From contig NZ_CP150919.1 of assembly GCF_039909015.1 (NCBI RefSeq), forward strand, positions 5,990,501-6,054,500: a stretch of 64,000 nucleotides of DNA. Direction: 5' to 3'. Under the pieces are notes generated by a model, which had not been told where the DNA came from, made no database searches, and saw nothing but the letters and a program-made list of their open reading frames with translations. This DNA comes from Pseudomonas grandcourensis. GTDB taxonomy: Bacteria; Pseudomonadota; Gammaproteobacteria; Pseudomonadales; Pseudomonadaceae. A program made the position numbers and the translations under genes. Shown here piece after piece: positions 17,402 through 28,563 of the stretch; within the stretch, counting starts at the first letter, position 1, and every line of letters starts with the position of its first letter.

Positions 17402-18241
17402 ATGAGCGAAGATCGATCGAGCAACGGGCAGAAGTCATGGCTGGGTAAGCTCACCCAGGCTTTTGCCCACGAGCCGAAAAACCGCCAGGAGCTGCTGGAG
17501 CTGCTGCGCGATGCACACCAGAACAAACTGCTGGACAGCGAAGCGCTGGCCATCGTCGAAGGCGCCATCCAGGTGGCTGACTTGCAGGTCCGGGACATCA
17601 TGGTCCCGCGCTCGCAAATGGTCAGCATCAAGGCGACCCAGACACCCCGCGAGTTCCTGCCTGCCGTGGTCGACTCGGCCCACTCCCGTTACCCGGTCAT
17701 CGGCGAAAGCCACGATGACGTGATGGGCGTGTTGCTGGCCAAGGACCTGCTGCCGTTGATCCTCAAGGAGAACGGCGACAGCTTCAACATCAAGGACCTG
17801 CTGCGCCCGGCCACCTTCGTTCCGGAATCCAAGCGCCTTAACGTGCTGCTGCGCGAGTTCCGCGCCAACCACAACCACATGGCCATCGTCATCGACGAAT
17901 ACGGCGGCGTGGCAGGCCTGGTGACCATCGAAGACGTGCTGGAACAGATCGTCGGCGACATCGAAGACGAACACGACGTCGAAGAAGACAGCTACATCAA
18001 GCCGCTGCCCAGCGGTGACTTCCTGATCAAGGCCCTGACACCGATCGAGAACTTCAACGAGTTTTTCGACAGCGAGTTCTCCGACGACGAATTCGACACC
18101 GTTGGCGGCCTGGTGATGAGCGCGTTCGGGCATTTGCCAAAACGTAACGAAATCACTGAAATCGGCCCGTACCGTTTCCGCATCCTGAACGCCGACAGCC
18201 GTCGGATTCACTTGCTTCGCCTGACGCCCATTGCTCGCTAA
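17402..18241 (+). CDS. corC: CorC-type CBS-domain protein
   Basis: A 279-residue cytoplasmic protein linked to magnesium/cobalt efflux and to membrane integrity. A helical N terminus is followed by VRDIMVPRSQMVSI, the start of two CBS domains (about 67-190) that bind adenine nucleotides. The CorC/HlyC C-terminal domain (about 200-275) has DEFDTVGGLVMSAFGHLP. Unlike full-length CNNM-family exporters it has no membrane domain. It starts 5 bp after ybeY and ends 8 bp before lnt, within the same operon. Confidence 0.9.
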   Translation: MSEDRSSNGQKSWLGKLTQAFAHEPKNRQELLELLRDAHQNKLLDSEALAIVEGAIQVADLQVRDIMVPRSQMVSIKATQTPREFLPAVVDSAHSRYPVIGESHDDVMGVLLAKDLLPLILKENGDSFNIKDLLRPATFVPESKRLNVLLREFRANHNHMAIVIDEYGGVAGLVTIEDVLEQIVGDIEDEHDVEEDSYIKPLPSGDFLIKALTPIENFNEFFDSEFSDDEFDTVGGLVMSAFGHLPKRNEITEIGPYRFRILNADSRRIHLLRLTPIAR

Positions 18242-18249
18242 GGATTGAA

Positions 18250-19773
18250 ATGCGCTGGACAACCCGCCCCGGCTGGCCCGGTAACCTGCTGGCCGTGGCG
18301 GCCGGTGCAATCACCACACTGGCCCTGGCGCCGTTCGATATCTGGCTACTGGCACTGCTCGCCGTCGGCCTGTTCTATGCCGGCCTGCGCGAGCTGAGCC
18401 CACGTCAGGCACTGGGTCGCGGCTGGTGTTTCGGTTTCGGCCTGTTCGGTGCCGGCACCAGCTGGATCTACTACAGCATTCACCACTTCGGCGGCGCGTC
18501 GGTATTGCTCGCCGGTTTCCTGATGCTGCTCTTCACCGCGGCGATTGCCTGGTTCTTTGCCCTGCCCGCCTGGATCTGGGCGCGCTGGCTGCGCCGAAAT
18601 GAAGCGCCGCTGGCCGATGCCTTGGCCTTCGCGGCGCTGTGGGTCGGCCAGGAAGCCTTCCGCGGCTGGTTCCTGACAGGTTTCCCGTGGTTGTATTCCG
18701 GTTACAGCCAGCTCGATGGCCCGCTGGCCGGGCTCGCCCCCATCGGCGGGATGTGGCTGATCTCCTTCACCCTGGCCCTGACGGCCGCCTTGATCTACAA
18801 CGGCTTGCGCCTGGTTCGCACAGGGCGCAAAGGCTTCATCGCTGCCGGTGCATTGCTGCTGGTCGGGCCATGGCTGCTCGGCATGGCCCTCAAACATCAT
18901 GCCTGGACCAGCCCGTCGGGCCCGCCACTGAGCGTCGCCGCCATTCAGGGCAACATCGAACAAAGCATGAAGTGGGACCCGGCGCAGCTCAACGCGCAAC
19001 TGGCGCTATACCGCGACATGAGCTTCAGCTCCAGGCGCGTCGATCTTCTCATCTGGCCGGAAACGGCGATCCCGGTGCTCAAGGAGTCCGCCGAGGGCTA
19101 CCTGAACATGATGGGCAACTTCGCGGCCGAACGTAAATCGGCGTTGATTACCGGTGTCCCGGTCCGCATGGAGGTACGCCACGAGAAGCGCTTCTTCAAT
19201 GGCATCACCGTTACCGGTGAGGGCGACGGCACTTACCTCAAGCAAAAACTGGTGCCGTTTGGGGAATATGTTCCGCTGGAAGATGTGCTGCGCGGGCTGA
19301 TCGCCTTCTTCGACCTGCCGATGTCGGACTTTGCCCGCGGCCCGGCCGACCAGCCTCTGCTGCAAGCCAAGGGTTACCAGATCGCGCCGTTCATCTGTTA
19401 TGAAGTGGTGTACCCGGAATTCGCCGCCAGCCTTGCCGCCCGCAGCGACCTGTTGCTGACCATCAGCAACGACACCTGGTTCGGCACCTCCATCGGCCCG
19501 CTGCAGCACCTGCAGATGGCGCAGATGCGTGCGCTGGAGGCCGGCCGCTGGATGATCCGCGCCACCAACAACGGCGTATCCGGCCTGATCAACCCGTTCG
19601 GTCAGATTACCGATCAGATCCCGCAGTTCGAACGCGGCATCCTGTATGGCGAAGTGGTGCCGATGCACAACCTCACACCGTACCTGGAATGGCGCTCGTG
19701 GCCGTTGCTCATTCTCTGCGTGTTGTTGTTTGGCTGGGCGCTGATTGCGAGCCGGATGGCCAAGACTGTCTGA
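18250..19773 (+). CDS. lnt: Apolipoprotein N-acyltransferase
   Basis: A 507-residue inner-membrane enzyme that adds the third acyl chain to the N-terminal Cys of lipoproteins. The first 200 residues form transmembrane helices. The periplasmic nitrilase-fold domain has the catalytic triad E271 (IWPETAIP), K333 (YLKQKLVPFGEY) and C383 (FICYEVVYPE), close to the E. coli positions 267, 335 and 387. A final helix lies at about 485-503. AGGA at 18241 precedes ATG 18250. It closes the phoH-ybeY-corC-lnt operon. Lipoproteins encoded nearby (LptE, RlpA, SltB3, the MORN protein) would be its substrates. Confidence 0.96.
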   Translation: MRWTTRPGWPGNLLAVAAGAITTLALAPFDIWLLALLAVGLFYAGLRELSPRQALGRGWCFGFGLFGAGTSWIYYSIHHFGGASVLLAGFLMLLFTAAIAWFFALPAWIWARWLRRNEAPLADALAFAALWVGQEAFRGWFLTGFPWLYSGYSQLDGPLAGLAPIGGMWLISFTLALTAALIYNGLRLVRTGRKGFIAAGALLLVGPWLLGMALKHHAWTSPSGPPLSVAAIQGNIEQSMKWDPAQLNAQLALYRDMSFSSRRVDLLIWPETAIPVLKESAEGYLNMMGNFAAERKSALITGVPVRMEVRHEKRFFNGITVTGEGDGTYLKQKLVPFGEYVPLEDVLRGLIAFFDLPMSDFARGPADQPLLQAKGYQIAPFICYEVVYPEFAASLAARSDLLLTISNDTWFGTSIGPLQHLQMAQMRALEAGRWMIRATNNGVSGLINPFGQITDQIPQFERGILYGEVVPMHNLTPYLEWRSWPLLILCVLLFGWALIASRMAKTV

Positions 19774-19792
19774 AGATTTGAGGCGACGGTGG

Positions 19793-19876
19793 AAAGATCG
19801 CAGCCTCGTTTCATTCGACCGCTCCTACAGGGTGTACGCAATCCCAATGTAGGAGCTGCCGAAGGCTGCGATCTTT
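19793..19876. repeat. REP-type inverted pair, family C
   Basis: AAAGATCGCAGCC at the left and GGCTGCGATCTTT at the right, with the GCTCCTAC / GTAGGAGC inner arms. It separates two convergent genes and may act as a bidirectional terminator. Confidence 0.8.
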
Positions 19877-19882
19877 TGCTCT

Positions 19883-20644
19883 TCAGCGATAGAAAAGCGA
19901 ATAACCGATCTGCCCCACCGCCTCGTTCATCAACTGCCCGTTCTGCCAGATCGCCTTGAACTCCGGCATCCAGCCACCCAGTGGCCGTGCATTGTCGCCG
20001 CCCAGAAACCCTACCGGCGCCGGCACCACCTCAAACCCGGCCTTGCGGAAACTCCAGACCGCTCGCGGCATATGCCCGGCATGAGTCACGAGCACCACAC
20101 GCCTGACGCCCTGTGGCAGCAACACCTCGGCGCTGAACCGGGCATTTTCCCAGGTCGTGCGGCTGCGCCCTTCCTGCCAGCGCACGGTCACGCCAAAGTC
20201 GTCGCGCAAGGAGTCAGCCATCATCTGCGCTTCGCTTGGCGGAGTGCCGTAATGCAAGCCGCCGCTGGTCAGTACCGGCAGGCCGGACGCCTTGGCCAGC
20301 CGCGCGGCATAGCGCTGGCGCTCCAGGCCGATACCCGTGGGCTGGTCGCCCCCCCAGGCAATATCACCGCGTTCGCGCCCGGAACCAAGGACCACGATGG
20401 CGTCCGCGCGCTGCCCCAGCAGTGCCCATTCGTCGCGGGCCAGCGGTGGCTCACGTTCGAGCAGGCCGGCACTCCACTGCACCACCACCGGCAGGCTCAT
20501 CAGCCAAAGGCCACCCAGCCCCAGTGCAAAGCACACACCGGCAAGCCTTGGCCTTGAGCGGCGCAACCACCAGGCGAGCAAAAGCAGCAGCAATAGAATG
20601 CCGGGGGGCAAAAGAAGTTGTTTTAAAAAATAACGAAAAGGCAT
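19883..20644 (-). CDS. YdcF/ElyC family membrane protein
   Basis: A 253-residue protein with two N-terminal transmembrane helices (about 10-27 and 34-55) and a periplasmic DUF218 domain. Domain motifs are ADAIVVLGSGRERGD (about 80-94), a middle GLPVLTSGG, SRTTWENARFSAEVL and VVLVTHAGHMPRAVWSFRKA. ElyC of the same family affects undecaprenyl-phosphate and peptidoglycan precursor supply in E. coli; the name is family-level only. GGAG stands 7 nt before ATG 20644. It is convergent with lnt. Confidence 0.88.
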   Translation of the reverse strand: MPFRYFLKQLLLPPGILLLLLLLAWWLRRSRPRLAGVCFALGLGGLWLMSLPVVVQWSAGLLEREPPLARDEWALLGQRADAIVVLGSGRERGDIAWGGDQPTGIGLERQRYAARLAKASGLPVLTSGGLHYGTPPSEAQMMADSLRDDFGVTVRWQEGRSRTTWENARFSAEVLLPQGVRRVVLVTHAGHMPRAVWSFRKAGFEVVPAPVGFLGGDNARPLGGWMPEFKAIWQNGQLMNEAVGQIGYSLFYR

Positions 20645-20748
20645 CGAGCATCTCCTGCAGATGCCCGAAGCCTAAGTGGGTTGGCGCAATGCGACAATCA
20701 ATACGGAAGGACTATGCTTCAAAAAACCATGGAGCACGGCTCTGCGTC

Positions 20749-21069
20749 TTATTTGAACTGCAAAGACCGGACCTTTACCGCGTCTCTGCCGGGAACCTTG
20801 TCCTTGAGCCAGATGATCTTGGCTGAACGTGGTGCGTCGAGTTGCTTTACCGCCTCAGACAAGCATCCGTGTGTCTCACGCTCACTGCGATCCAGATACG
20901 CCTTGACCAGTGCAAACTCTGCGGCGCTCAGGCCACGCAGTTCCAGTTCCATAGGGCGCACGTCGCGCAACCGGCCAGCAGTTCTTGCCGCTTCCAGGGC
21001 AAGGGCCAAACGATCGATCAGCCTTTCGTACAGCTCCGGTTTTGTAGCTTTTTGCTGTGACTCAACCAT
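20749..21069 (-). CDS. Conserved hypothetical protein
   Basis: A 106-residue, charged, mainly helical protein with no signal peptide or membrane helix. I do not recognise a named domain. Codon composition is like its neighbours, and GAGGTGAGGG lies directly before ATG 21069. The N-terminal part (QKATKPELYERLIDRLALAL) looks like an amphipathic helix. It is divergent from leuS and upstream of the YdcF-type gene on the same strand, 104 bp away, so it could share a transcript with it. Confidence 0.7.
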   Translation of the reverse strand: MVESQQKATKPELYERLIDRLALALEAARTAGRLRDVRPMELELRGLSAAEFALVKAYLDRSERETHGCLSEAVKQLDAPRSAKIIWLKDKVPGRDAVKVRSLQFK

Positions 21070-23957
<2,888 letters not shown>

Positions 23958-23965
23958 TTGGATCA

Positions 23966-23987
23966 GGCGCCAGGTGAGCCTGGCGCC
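23966..23987 (+). terminator. GC-rich hairpin between leuS and lptE
   Basis: GGCGCCAGG, loop TGAG, CCTGGCGCC: a perfect 9-bp stem 8 bp after the leuS stop, with no T-run. It may attenuate read-through or protect the leuS 3' end rather than stop transcription fully, since lptE and holA follow on the same strand. Confidence 0.5.
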
Positions 23988-24044
23988 GAGTAAAACCTTT
24001 CGGGCCGCTTGATCGGCCCACATGGTTTCAAGGGGAGCAACAAG

Positions 24045-24650
24045 ATGATCAAACGCAATCTGCTGGTGATGGGCCTCGCGGTTTTGCTGAGCGCCTGCGG
24101 TTTCCAGCTGCGCGGCACCGGCACCAATGAACTGGCGATCAAGGAACTCGACCTGAGCGCCCGTAACGCTTATGGCCCAACCGTTACCCAGTTGCGTCAG
24201 GTACTGATTGGCAGCGGCGTCAAGGTCTATAACGGCGCCCCTTACAAGCTGGTGCTGACCAATGAGCAGGAAACCCAGCGTATCCTCAGTTACGCAGGTG
24301 CCGGTCGTGCCGGCGAGTACCAGGTCACCACCGTGCTGAACTACGACATCCGTGGTCGCGGTGATCTGGCACTGCTGAGCGACAAAATCGAAGTGCAGAA
24401 AATCTACATGCACGACGGCAACAACCTGGTCGGATCTGACCAGGAAGCTGAAACGGCCCGCACAGAAGGCCGCCGGGAGATGGTCCAGCGCATGATGCTG
24501 CGCCTGGAACAACTGAGCCCGACCCAACTGAACAAGTTGCAGCAGACTGCCGAAGCCAGGGCCAAGGCTGATGCCGCAGCACTGGAAGCGGCAAAGAAGG
24601 CTGAAGCGGATACCCCGCGTCAGTCGCCTGTCGAACTGCCGCAGCAGTAA
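24045..24650 (+). CDS. lptE: LPS-assembly lipoprotein LptE
   Basis: A 201-residue outer-membrane lipoprotein that plugs LptD and helps insert lipopolysaccharide in the outer leaflet. The lipobox is LLSAC with C18, followed by GFQLRGTG, the conserved start of mature LptE. AGGGGAG precedes ATG 24045 by about 7 nt. The C terminus (from about residue 160) is a long Ala/Glu/Lys-rich, probably helical tail. Position between leuS and holA is the standard context. Confidence 0.93.
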   Translation: MIKRNLLVMGLAVLLSACGFQLRGTGTNELAIKELDLSARNAYGPTVTQLRQVLIGSGVKVYNGAPYKLVLTNEQETQRILSYAGAGRAGEYQVTTVLNYDIRGRGDLALLSDKIEVQKIYMHDGNNLVGSDQEAETARTEGRREMVQRMMLRLEQLSPTQLNKLQQTAEARAKADAAALEAAKKAEADTPRQSPVELPQQ

Positions 24651-24689
24651 GACTTACGGGGCGCCCTGGCGCCCCGTTCGCCCTCTCTT

Positions 24690-25727
24690 ATGAAGCTCGC
24701 CCCCGCCCAACTCGCCAAACACCTGCAAGGCGCCCTTGCGCCGGTCTATATCATCAGCGGCGATGACCCGTTGTTGTGCCAGGAGGCGGCCGACGCTGTT
24801 CGCGCTGCCGCCCGTCAGCAGGGATTCGATGAACGCCAGGTGTTCGCCGCCGACGCCAGTTTCGACTGGGGGACGCTGCTGCAAGCCGGTGCCAGCATGT
24901 CGCTGTTCGCCGAAAAGCGCCTGCTGGAACTGCGCCTGCCTTCCGGCAAGCCCGGCGACAAGGGCGCTGCCGCGCTGATCGAGTACTGCTCGCGCCCGGC
25001 CGACGACACCATCCTGCTGATCAGCTTGCCAAAGCTCGATGGCAGCGCGCAGAAAACCAAGTGGGGTAAGGCGCTGGTCGAAGGGCAGCAGACCCAGTTC
25101 GTGCAGATCTGGCCGGTCGATGTTGCCCAGTTGCCAAACTGGATCCGCCAACGTTTGTCCCAGGCCGGGCTTTCCGCCAGCCAGGACGCCGTTGAACTGA
25201 TCGCGGCGCGGGTCGAGGGTAATTTGCTGGCTGCTGCCCAGGAAATCGAAAAGCTCAAACTGATGGCCGAAGGCGGTCAGATCACCGTTGAAACCGTGCA
25301 GGCTGCGGTGGCCGACAGTGCGCGTTTCGACGTCTTTGGCCTGACCGATGCTGTGCTCAATGGTGAAGCAGCTCACGCCTTGCGCATGCTCGAAGGGTTG
25401 CGCGGTGAAGGCGTCGAGCCACCGGTGATTCTCTGGGCCCTGGCCCGGGAGTTGCGCCTGCTGGCCAATATTTCCCTGCAATACAGCCAGGGCACGCCGC
25501 TGGACAAGGCCTTCAGCCAGGCCAAACCGCCAGTCTGGGATAAACGTAAACCGCTGATGAGCAAAGCCCTGCAGCGCTACTCGGCCCAACGCTGGGCGCA
25601 ACTGCTGCTCGAAGCGCAGCGCATTGATGCGCAGATCAAAGGCCAGGCGGCCGGTTCGCCGTGGATGAGCTTGAGTCGGTTGACGTTGTTGATGGCTGGT
25701 CAGCGCTTAACCCTGCCCGCTGAGTAA
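24690..25727 (+). CDS. holA: DNA polymerase III delta subunit
   Basis: A 345-residue clamp-loader subunit that opens the beta sliding clamp. The N-terminal AAA+-like domain starts with LAPVYIISGDDPLLCQEAAD (about 15-34). The helical lid domain lies around 145-215 (VELIAARVEGNLLAAAQEIE) and the C-terminal collar domain around 215-340. Delta lacks a functional P-loop, as expected. It starts 39 bp after lptE and is part of the leuS-lptE-holA unit. No good ribosome site is visible before ATG 24690. Confidence 0.94.
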   Translation: MKLAPAQLAKHLQGALAPVYIISGDDPLLCQEAADAVRAAARQQGFDERQVFAADASFDWGTLLQAGASMSLFAEKRLLELRLPSGKPGDKGAAALIEYCSRPADDTILLISLPKLDGSAQKTKWGKALVEGQQTQFVQIWPVDVAQLPNWIRQRLSQAGLSASQDAVELIAARVEGNLLAAAQEIEKLKLMAEGGQITVETVQAAVADSARFDVFGLTDAVLNGEAAHALRMLEGLRGEGVEPPVILWALARELRLLANISLQYSQGTPLDKAFSQAKPPVWDKRKPLMSKALQRYSAQRWAQLLLEAQRIDAQIKGQAAGSPWMSLSRLTLLMAGQRLTLPAE

Positions 25728-25838
25728 CACCACCCCTGTAGGAGCGGCGCTTTTTCCGATAGTCATCGGGACTGGACAGCCTTTCAACTTCGGCCGATGA
25801 TTCGCCTCGCAAAATCCACTCACTTGCGAGAAGTCACC

Positions 25839-26003
25839 ATGAGCAAAAAGCCGTCGAAACACGGCCCCAACAAGGCCAAATCCATCATCGCCCAGCCATT
25901 GTTCCGCAGCCGTCAGGAACGCCCGGCCAAGGGCAAAGGCAGTTACCGCCGCGAAGCCTTCCAGTCTGACAGCTGGGGGGCTTCTTACTTTCTGGCTGCG
26001 TAA
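25839..26003 (+). CDS. arfA: Alternative ribosome-rescue factor ArfA
   Basis: A 54-residue protein that rescues ribosomes stalled on mRNAs without a stop codon by recruiting release factor 2, as backup to tmRNA. The core IIAQPLFRSRQERPAKGKGS YRR matches the PLFRxRxxxxxKGKGSYxR signature of E. coli ArfA. The start is ATG 25839 with GAGAAG upstream; the frame is open earlier but not conserved. A 12-bp hairpin lies within the last codons (25953-25984). In known arfA genes such a hairpin causes cleavage or termination and yields a stop-less message, so ArfA is made only when tmRNA fails. Confidence 0.92.
   Translation: MSKKPSKHGPNKAKSIIAQPLFRSRQERPAKGKGSYRREAFQSDSWGASYFLAA
25953..25984 (+). promoter_or_regulatory. 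RNA hairpin within arfA coding end
   Basis: GAAGCCTTCCAG (25953-25964) pairs with CTGGGGGGCTTC (25973-25984) across an 8-nt loop; all 12 positions pair, two as G-U. TTACTTT follows. It is placed about 20 bases before the stop codon, so cleavage or termination there would remove the stop. Role by analogy with E. coli arfA. Confidence 0.75.
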
Positions 26004-26064
26004 AGCAGAACACCCCTTCGACATGTTAAGGTCTGTACCTGATTCGTATTCCCTGGACCCGTGC

Positions 26065-27387
26065 ATGCCCTTTTGTCTTCCCCGTCGTTGGCACTTACGC
26101 CAATTGATCGCAGCCTCCAGCCTTGTTTTGCTTGTCGCCTGTGCGGAAAAACCGACCGCAGCCGACGCTCAGCCGCTTCAGACACTTCCTGTCGCTACCG
26201 CCCCGGCGGTTGTTCCGCCTGTGGTTCCGACCGGTGAGAACCTCGACATCCAGCCTACCCAGACCTTTGCCGAATGGCAGGCGGGTTTTCGCAAGGATGC
26301 CCTGGCCGCCGGTATCCGCGCCGATCTGTTTGATCGCGCTTTCGCCAATGTCAGCTTCGATCCCAGCGTGATCCGCGCCGACCGCAGCCAACCGGAATTC
26401 GCAAAACCGGTGTGGGAATACCTGGACGGCGCCTTGTCGCCGCTGCGGGTACGCAAAGGCCAGTCGCTGATCGACCAGTACGCCGACGTCCTGCAAAGTA
26501 TCGAGCAGCGCTACGGTGTCGATCGCCAGGCGCTGGTGGCGGTGTGGGGAATGGAAAGCAACTTTGGGCAGTTCCAGGGCAACAAGTCGGTGATCAATTC
26601 CCTGGCGACCCTGGCCTACGAAGGCCGCCGTCCCGGCTTCGCCCATGCGCAATTGATCGCGGCCCTGCAAATCCTGCAACAAGGCGATATCGAACCTGAG
26701 AAAATGCTCGGATCCTGGGCCGGCGCCATGGGCCAGACCCAGTTCATCCCGACCACCTACAACACCCACGCCGTCGATTTCGACGGCGACGGCCGTCGCG
26801 ATATCTGGGGCAGCTCGGCCGACGCCCTGGCCTCGACCGCGCACTACCTGCAAAGCTCCGGCTGGCAGAGAGGTCAGCCGTGGGGCTTTGAAGTCCAGCT
26901 GCCGAGCGGTTTCGACTACGTACTGGCCGACGGCACGATTCGCAAGAGTGTCGCCGAGTGGCGCCAACTCGGTGTTACGCTGCCCAACGGTGGCCAGGTC
27001 CCGGCAGGCTCCGAGCAATTGTCAGCGGCCCTGTTGCTACCGGCCGGTTACCGTGGCCCGGCCTTCCTGGTGCTCGACAACTTCCGTGCGATTCTCAAGT
27101 ACAACAACTCGTCGTCCTACGCCTTGGGGGTGAGCCTGTTGTCGGAGCGCTTCAACGGCGCAGGCCTGATCAGCGGTACGTGGCCAAAGGATGACCTGCC
27201 TCTGAGCCGTACCGAGCGGATCGAGCTGCAGAACCTGCTCAGCGCACAAAGCTATGACGCCGGCACCGCCGACGGGATCATCGGTGCCAACACCCGCAAG
27301 GCGATCCGCAGCGCCCAGCAGTCGTTTGGCTGGCCGGCGGACGGGTATCCGACGCACAAGTTGCTGGATGGACTGCGTAACCGCTAA
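26065..27387 (+). CDS. sltB3: Lytic murein transglycosylase, MltB/SltB3-type lipoprotein
   Basis: A 440-residue envelope enzyme that cleaves peptidoglycan between MurNAc and GlcNAc, forming 1,6-anhydro ends. There is a lipoprotein signal with VLLVACAEK (C26). The MltB-type catalytic domain (about 65-365) has catalytic E164 in VWGMESNFGQF, and the AGAMGQTQFIPTTY and DFDGDGRRDIW segments typical of family 3. A C-terminal PG_binding_1 domain (about 378-438) has DGIIGANTRKAIRSAQ. ATG 26065 is used. The symbol follows the P. aeruginosa homologue with the same architecture and position, from memory. Confidence 0.92.
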   Translation: MPFCLPRRWHLRQLIAASSLVLLVACAEKPTAADAQPLQTLPVATAPAVVPPVVPTGENLDIQPTQTFAEWQAGFRKDALAAGIRADLFDRAFANVSFDPSVIRADRSQPEFAKPVWEYLDGALSPLRVRKGQSLIDQYADVLQSIEQRYGVDRQALVAVWGMESNFGQFQGNKSVINSLATLAYEGRRPGFAHAQLIAALQILQQGDIEPEKMLGSWAGAMGQTQFIPTTYNTHAVDFDGDGRRDIWGSSADALASTAHYLQSSGWQRGQPWGFEVQLPSGFDYVLADGTIRKSVAEWRQLGVTLPNGGQVPAGSEQLSAALLLPAGYRGPAFLVLDNFRAILKYNNSSSYALGVSLLSERFNGAGLISGTWPKDDLPLSRTERIELQNLLSAQSYDAGTADGIIGANTRKAIRSAQQSFGWPADGYPTHKLLDGLRNR

Positions 27388-27391
27388 AAGC

Positions 27392-27426
27392 AAAAGATCG
27401 CAGCCTGCGGCAGGCTGCGATCTTTT
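27392..27426. terminator. Bidirectional terminator hairpin, family C repeat
   Basis: AAAAGATCGCAGCCTG, loop CGG, CAGGCTGCGATCTTTT: a perfect 16-bp stem with A and T runs on the flanks, placed between two convergent genes. It serves both strands and resembles the family C REP arms joined directly. Confidence 0.85.
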
Positions 27427-27441
27427 CAAGATATTCGCGAC

Positions 27442-28389
27442 TTACCTGATTACCACATCCTGCTCCAGCACCAATTCCTTGTTCCCGGCATCCAAGCGCA
27501 CCAACGCCCCCATAGGCAATGTCAGGTTCGGATCGCAATGCCCACTGCGCCACCCGGACAGCACCGGAATCTTCAATGGCTCGAAGGTCTGCTTGAGCAA
27601 CCTGTCCAGCGCTGCCACCTCAACCCCCGCCACATCCCCGACCAACACGCCGCGCAGCTTGTGCAACGTGCCTGCCAGCCGCAGATGGGTGAGCAACCGG
27701 TCGATGCGATACAGCGGCTCGTTGATATCCTCGATCAACAGAATGGCGCCCTCGGCATCTATCTCGTAAGGCGTGCCCATGGTCGCGGCGATCATTGCCA
27801 GATTGCCACCGAGCAAGCGCCCATGAGCCACGCCCGGCTCGATCGTGGTCAACGGGTAAGCCACCGGATGAGCCAGCACCGTGCCCGCCCTCACCTGCCC
27901 GCGCAGCATGTTGAAGAACGAAGACTCGGTAGGTATTTGCTTGTCACCCAGCAGGTCGGCATTGAGCATCGGACCATGAAAGGTCACGAAGCCGGCAAAA
28001 CGACTGATCGCCAAATGCAGCGCGGTGATGTCGCTGTAGCCGACGAACGGCTTGGCGTTGTCACGCAGCAAATCAAAATCGATGCGGTCGAGCAGCCGCG
28101 GCGTGCCGTAACCACCGCGCAGGCAGATGATGGCATCCACCTCGCTGTCGGCGAACGCTGCATGCAGGTCGCCAAGTCGCACTTCGTCGCTACCGGCCAG
28201 GTAGCCGTTTTTTTCGTAGACCCCGGGAAACACTTTCAGTGAGTAACCCCGGGCACGCATCCATTGCACCGCCTTGTCGGTGTCCAGCGGGGCTGGGCCA
28301 GCGGGTGCGATGACGCCGATCATGCCTTCCGACGGCAGTGCCGGGACGGGAGCATGAGGGCAAAGGGTGTGGGTCGGTCGAGCGGTCAT
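27442..28389 (-). CDS. ldcA: Muramoyltetrapeptide (LD-) carboxypeptidase
   Basis: A 315-residue cytoplasmic serine peptidase (family S66) that removes the terminal D-Ala from tetrapeptides during murein recycling. The Ser-Glu-His triad is S119 (FVGYSDITALH), E220 (LLIEDINEPLYR) and H284 (SGHCDPNLTLPMG). The N-terminal part has GMIGVIAPAGP and ICLRGGYGTPRLL. GGGAG precedes ATG 28389. It is convergent with the lytic transglycosylase, whose products enter the same recycling path. Confidence 0.94.
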   Translation of the reverse strand: MTARPTHTLCPHAPVPALPSEGMIGVIAPAGPAPLDTDKAVQWMRARGYSLKVFPGVYEKNGYLAGSDEVRLGDLHAAFADSEVDAIICLRGGYGTPRLLDRIDFDLLRDNAKPFVGYSDITALHLAISRFAGFVTFHGPMLNADLLGDKQIPTESSFFNMLRGQVRAGTVLAHPVAYPLTTIEPGVAHGRLLGGNLAMIAATMGTPYEIDAEGAILLIEDINEPLYRIDRLLTHLRLAGTLHKLRGVLVGDVAGVEVAALDRLLKQTFEPLKIPVLSGWRSGHCDPNLTLPMGALVRLDAGNKELVLEQDVVIR

Positions 28390-28506
28390 CCGTGAATCTC
28401 CCTGCGTGAAATCTTCAGCACACAGTAGTCAGGAACGGGGACAAACAGAAGAGGAACCGTTGCCCCGCAGGTTGCAGGAAAAAACAGCCCTTGCCGTAAG
28501 CCAGGC

Positions 28507-28547
28507 AAAAAAACGCCCGCGAGGCTGGATGCCGTGCGGGCGCTTTT
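28507..28547 (-). terminator. Terminator after lipA
   Basis: CGCCCGC (28514-28520) pairs with GCGGGCG (28536-28542). On the minus strand the stem is followed by seven T (28507-28513). It lies 17 bp after the lipA stop and ends the long leftward operon. Confidence 0.85.
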
Positions 28548-28563
28548 CATTTCATTGCGTCGA

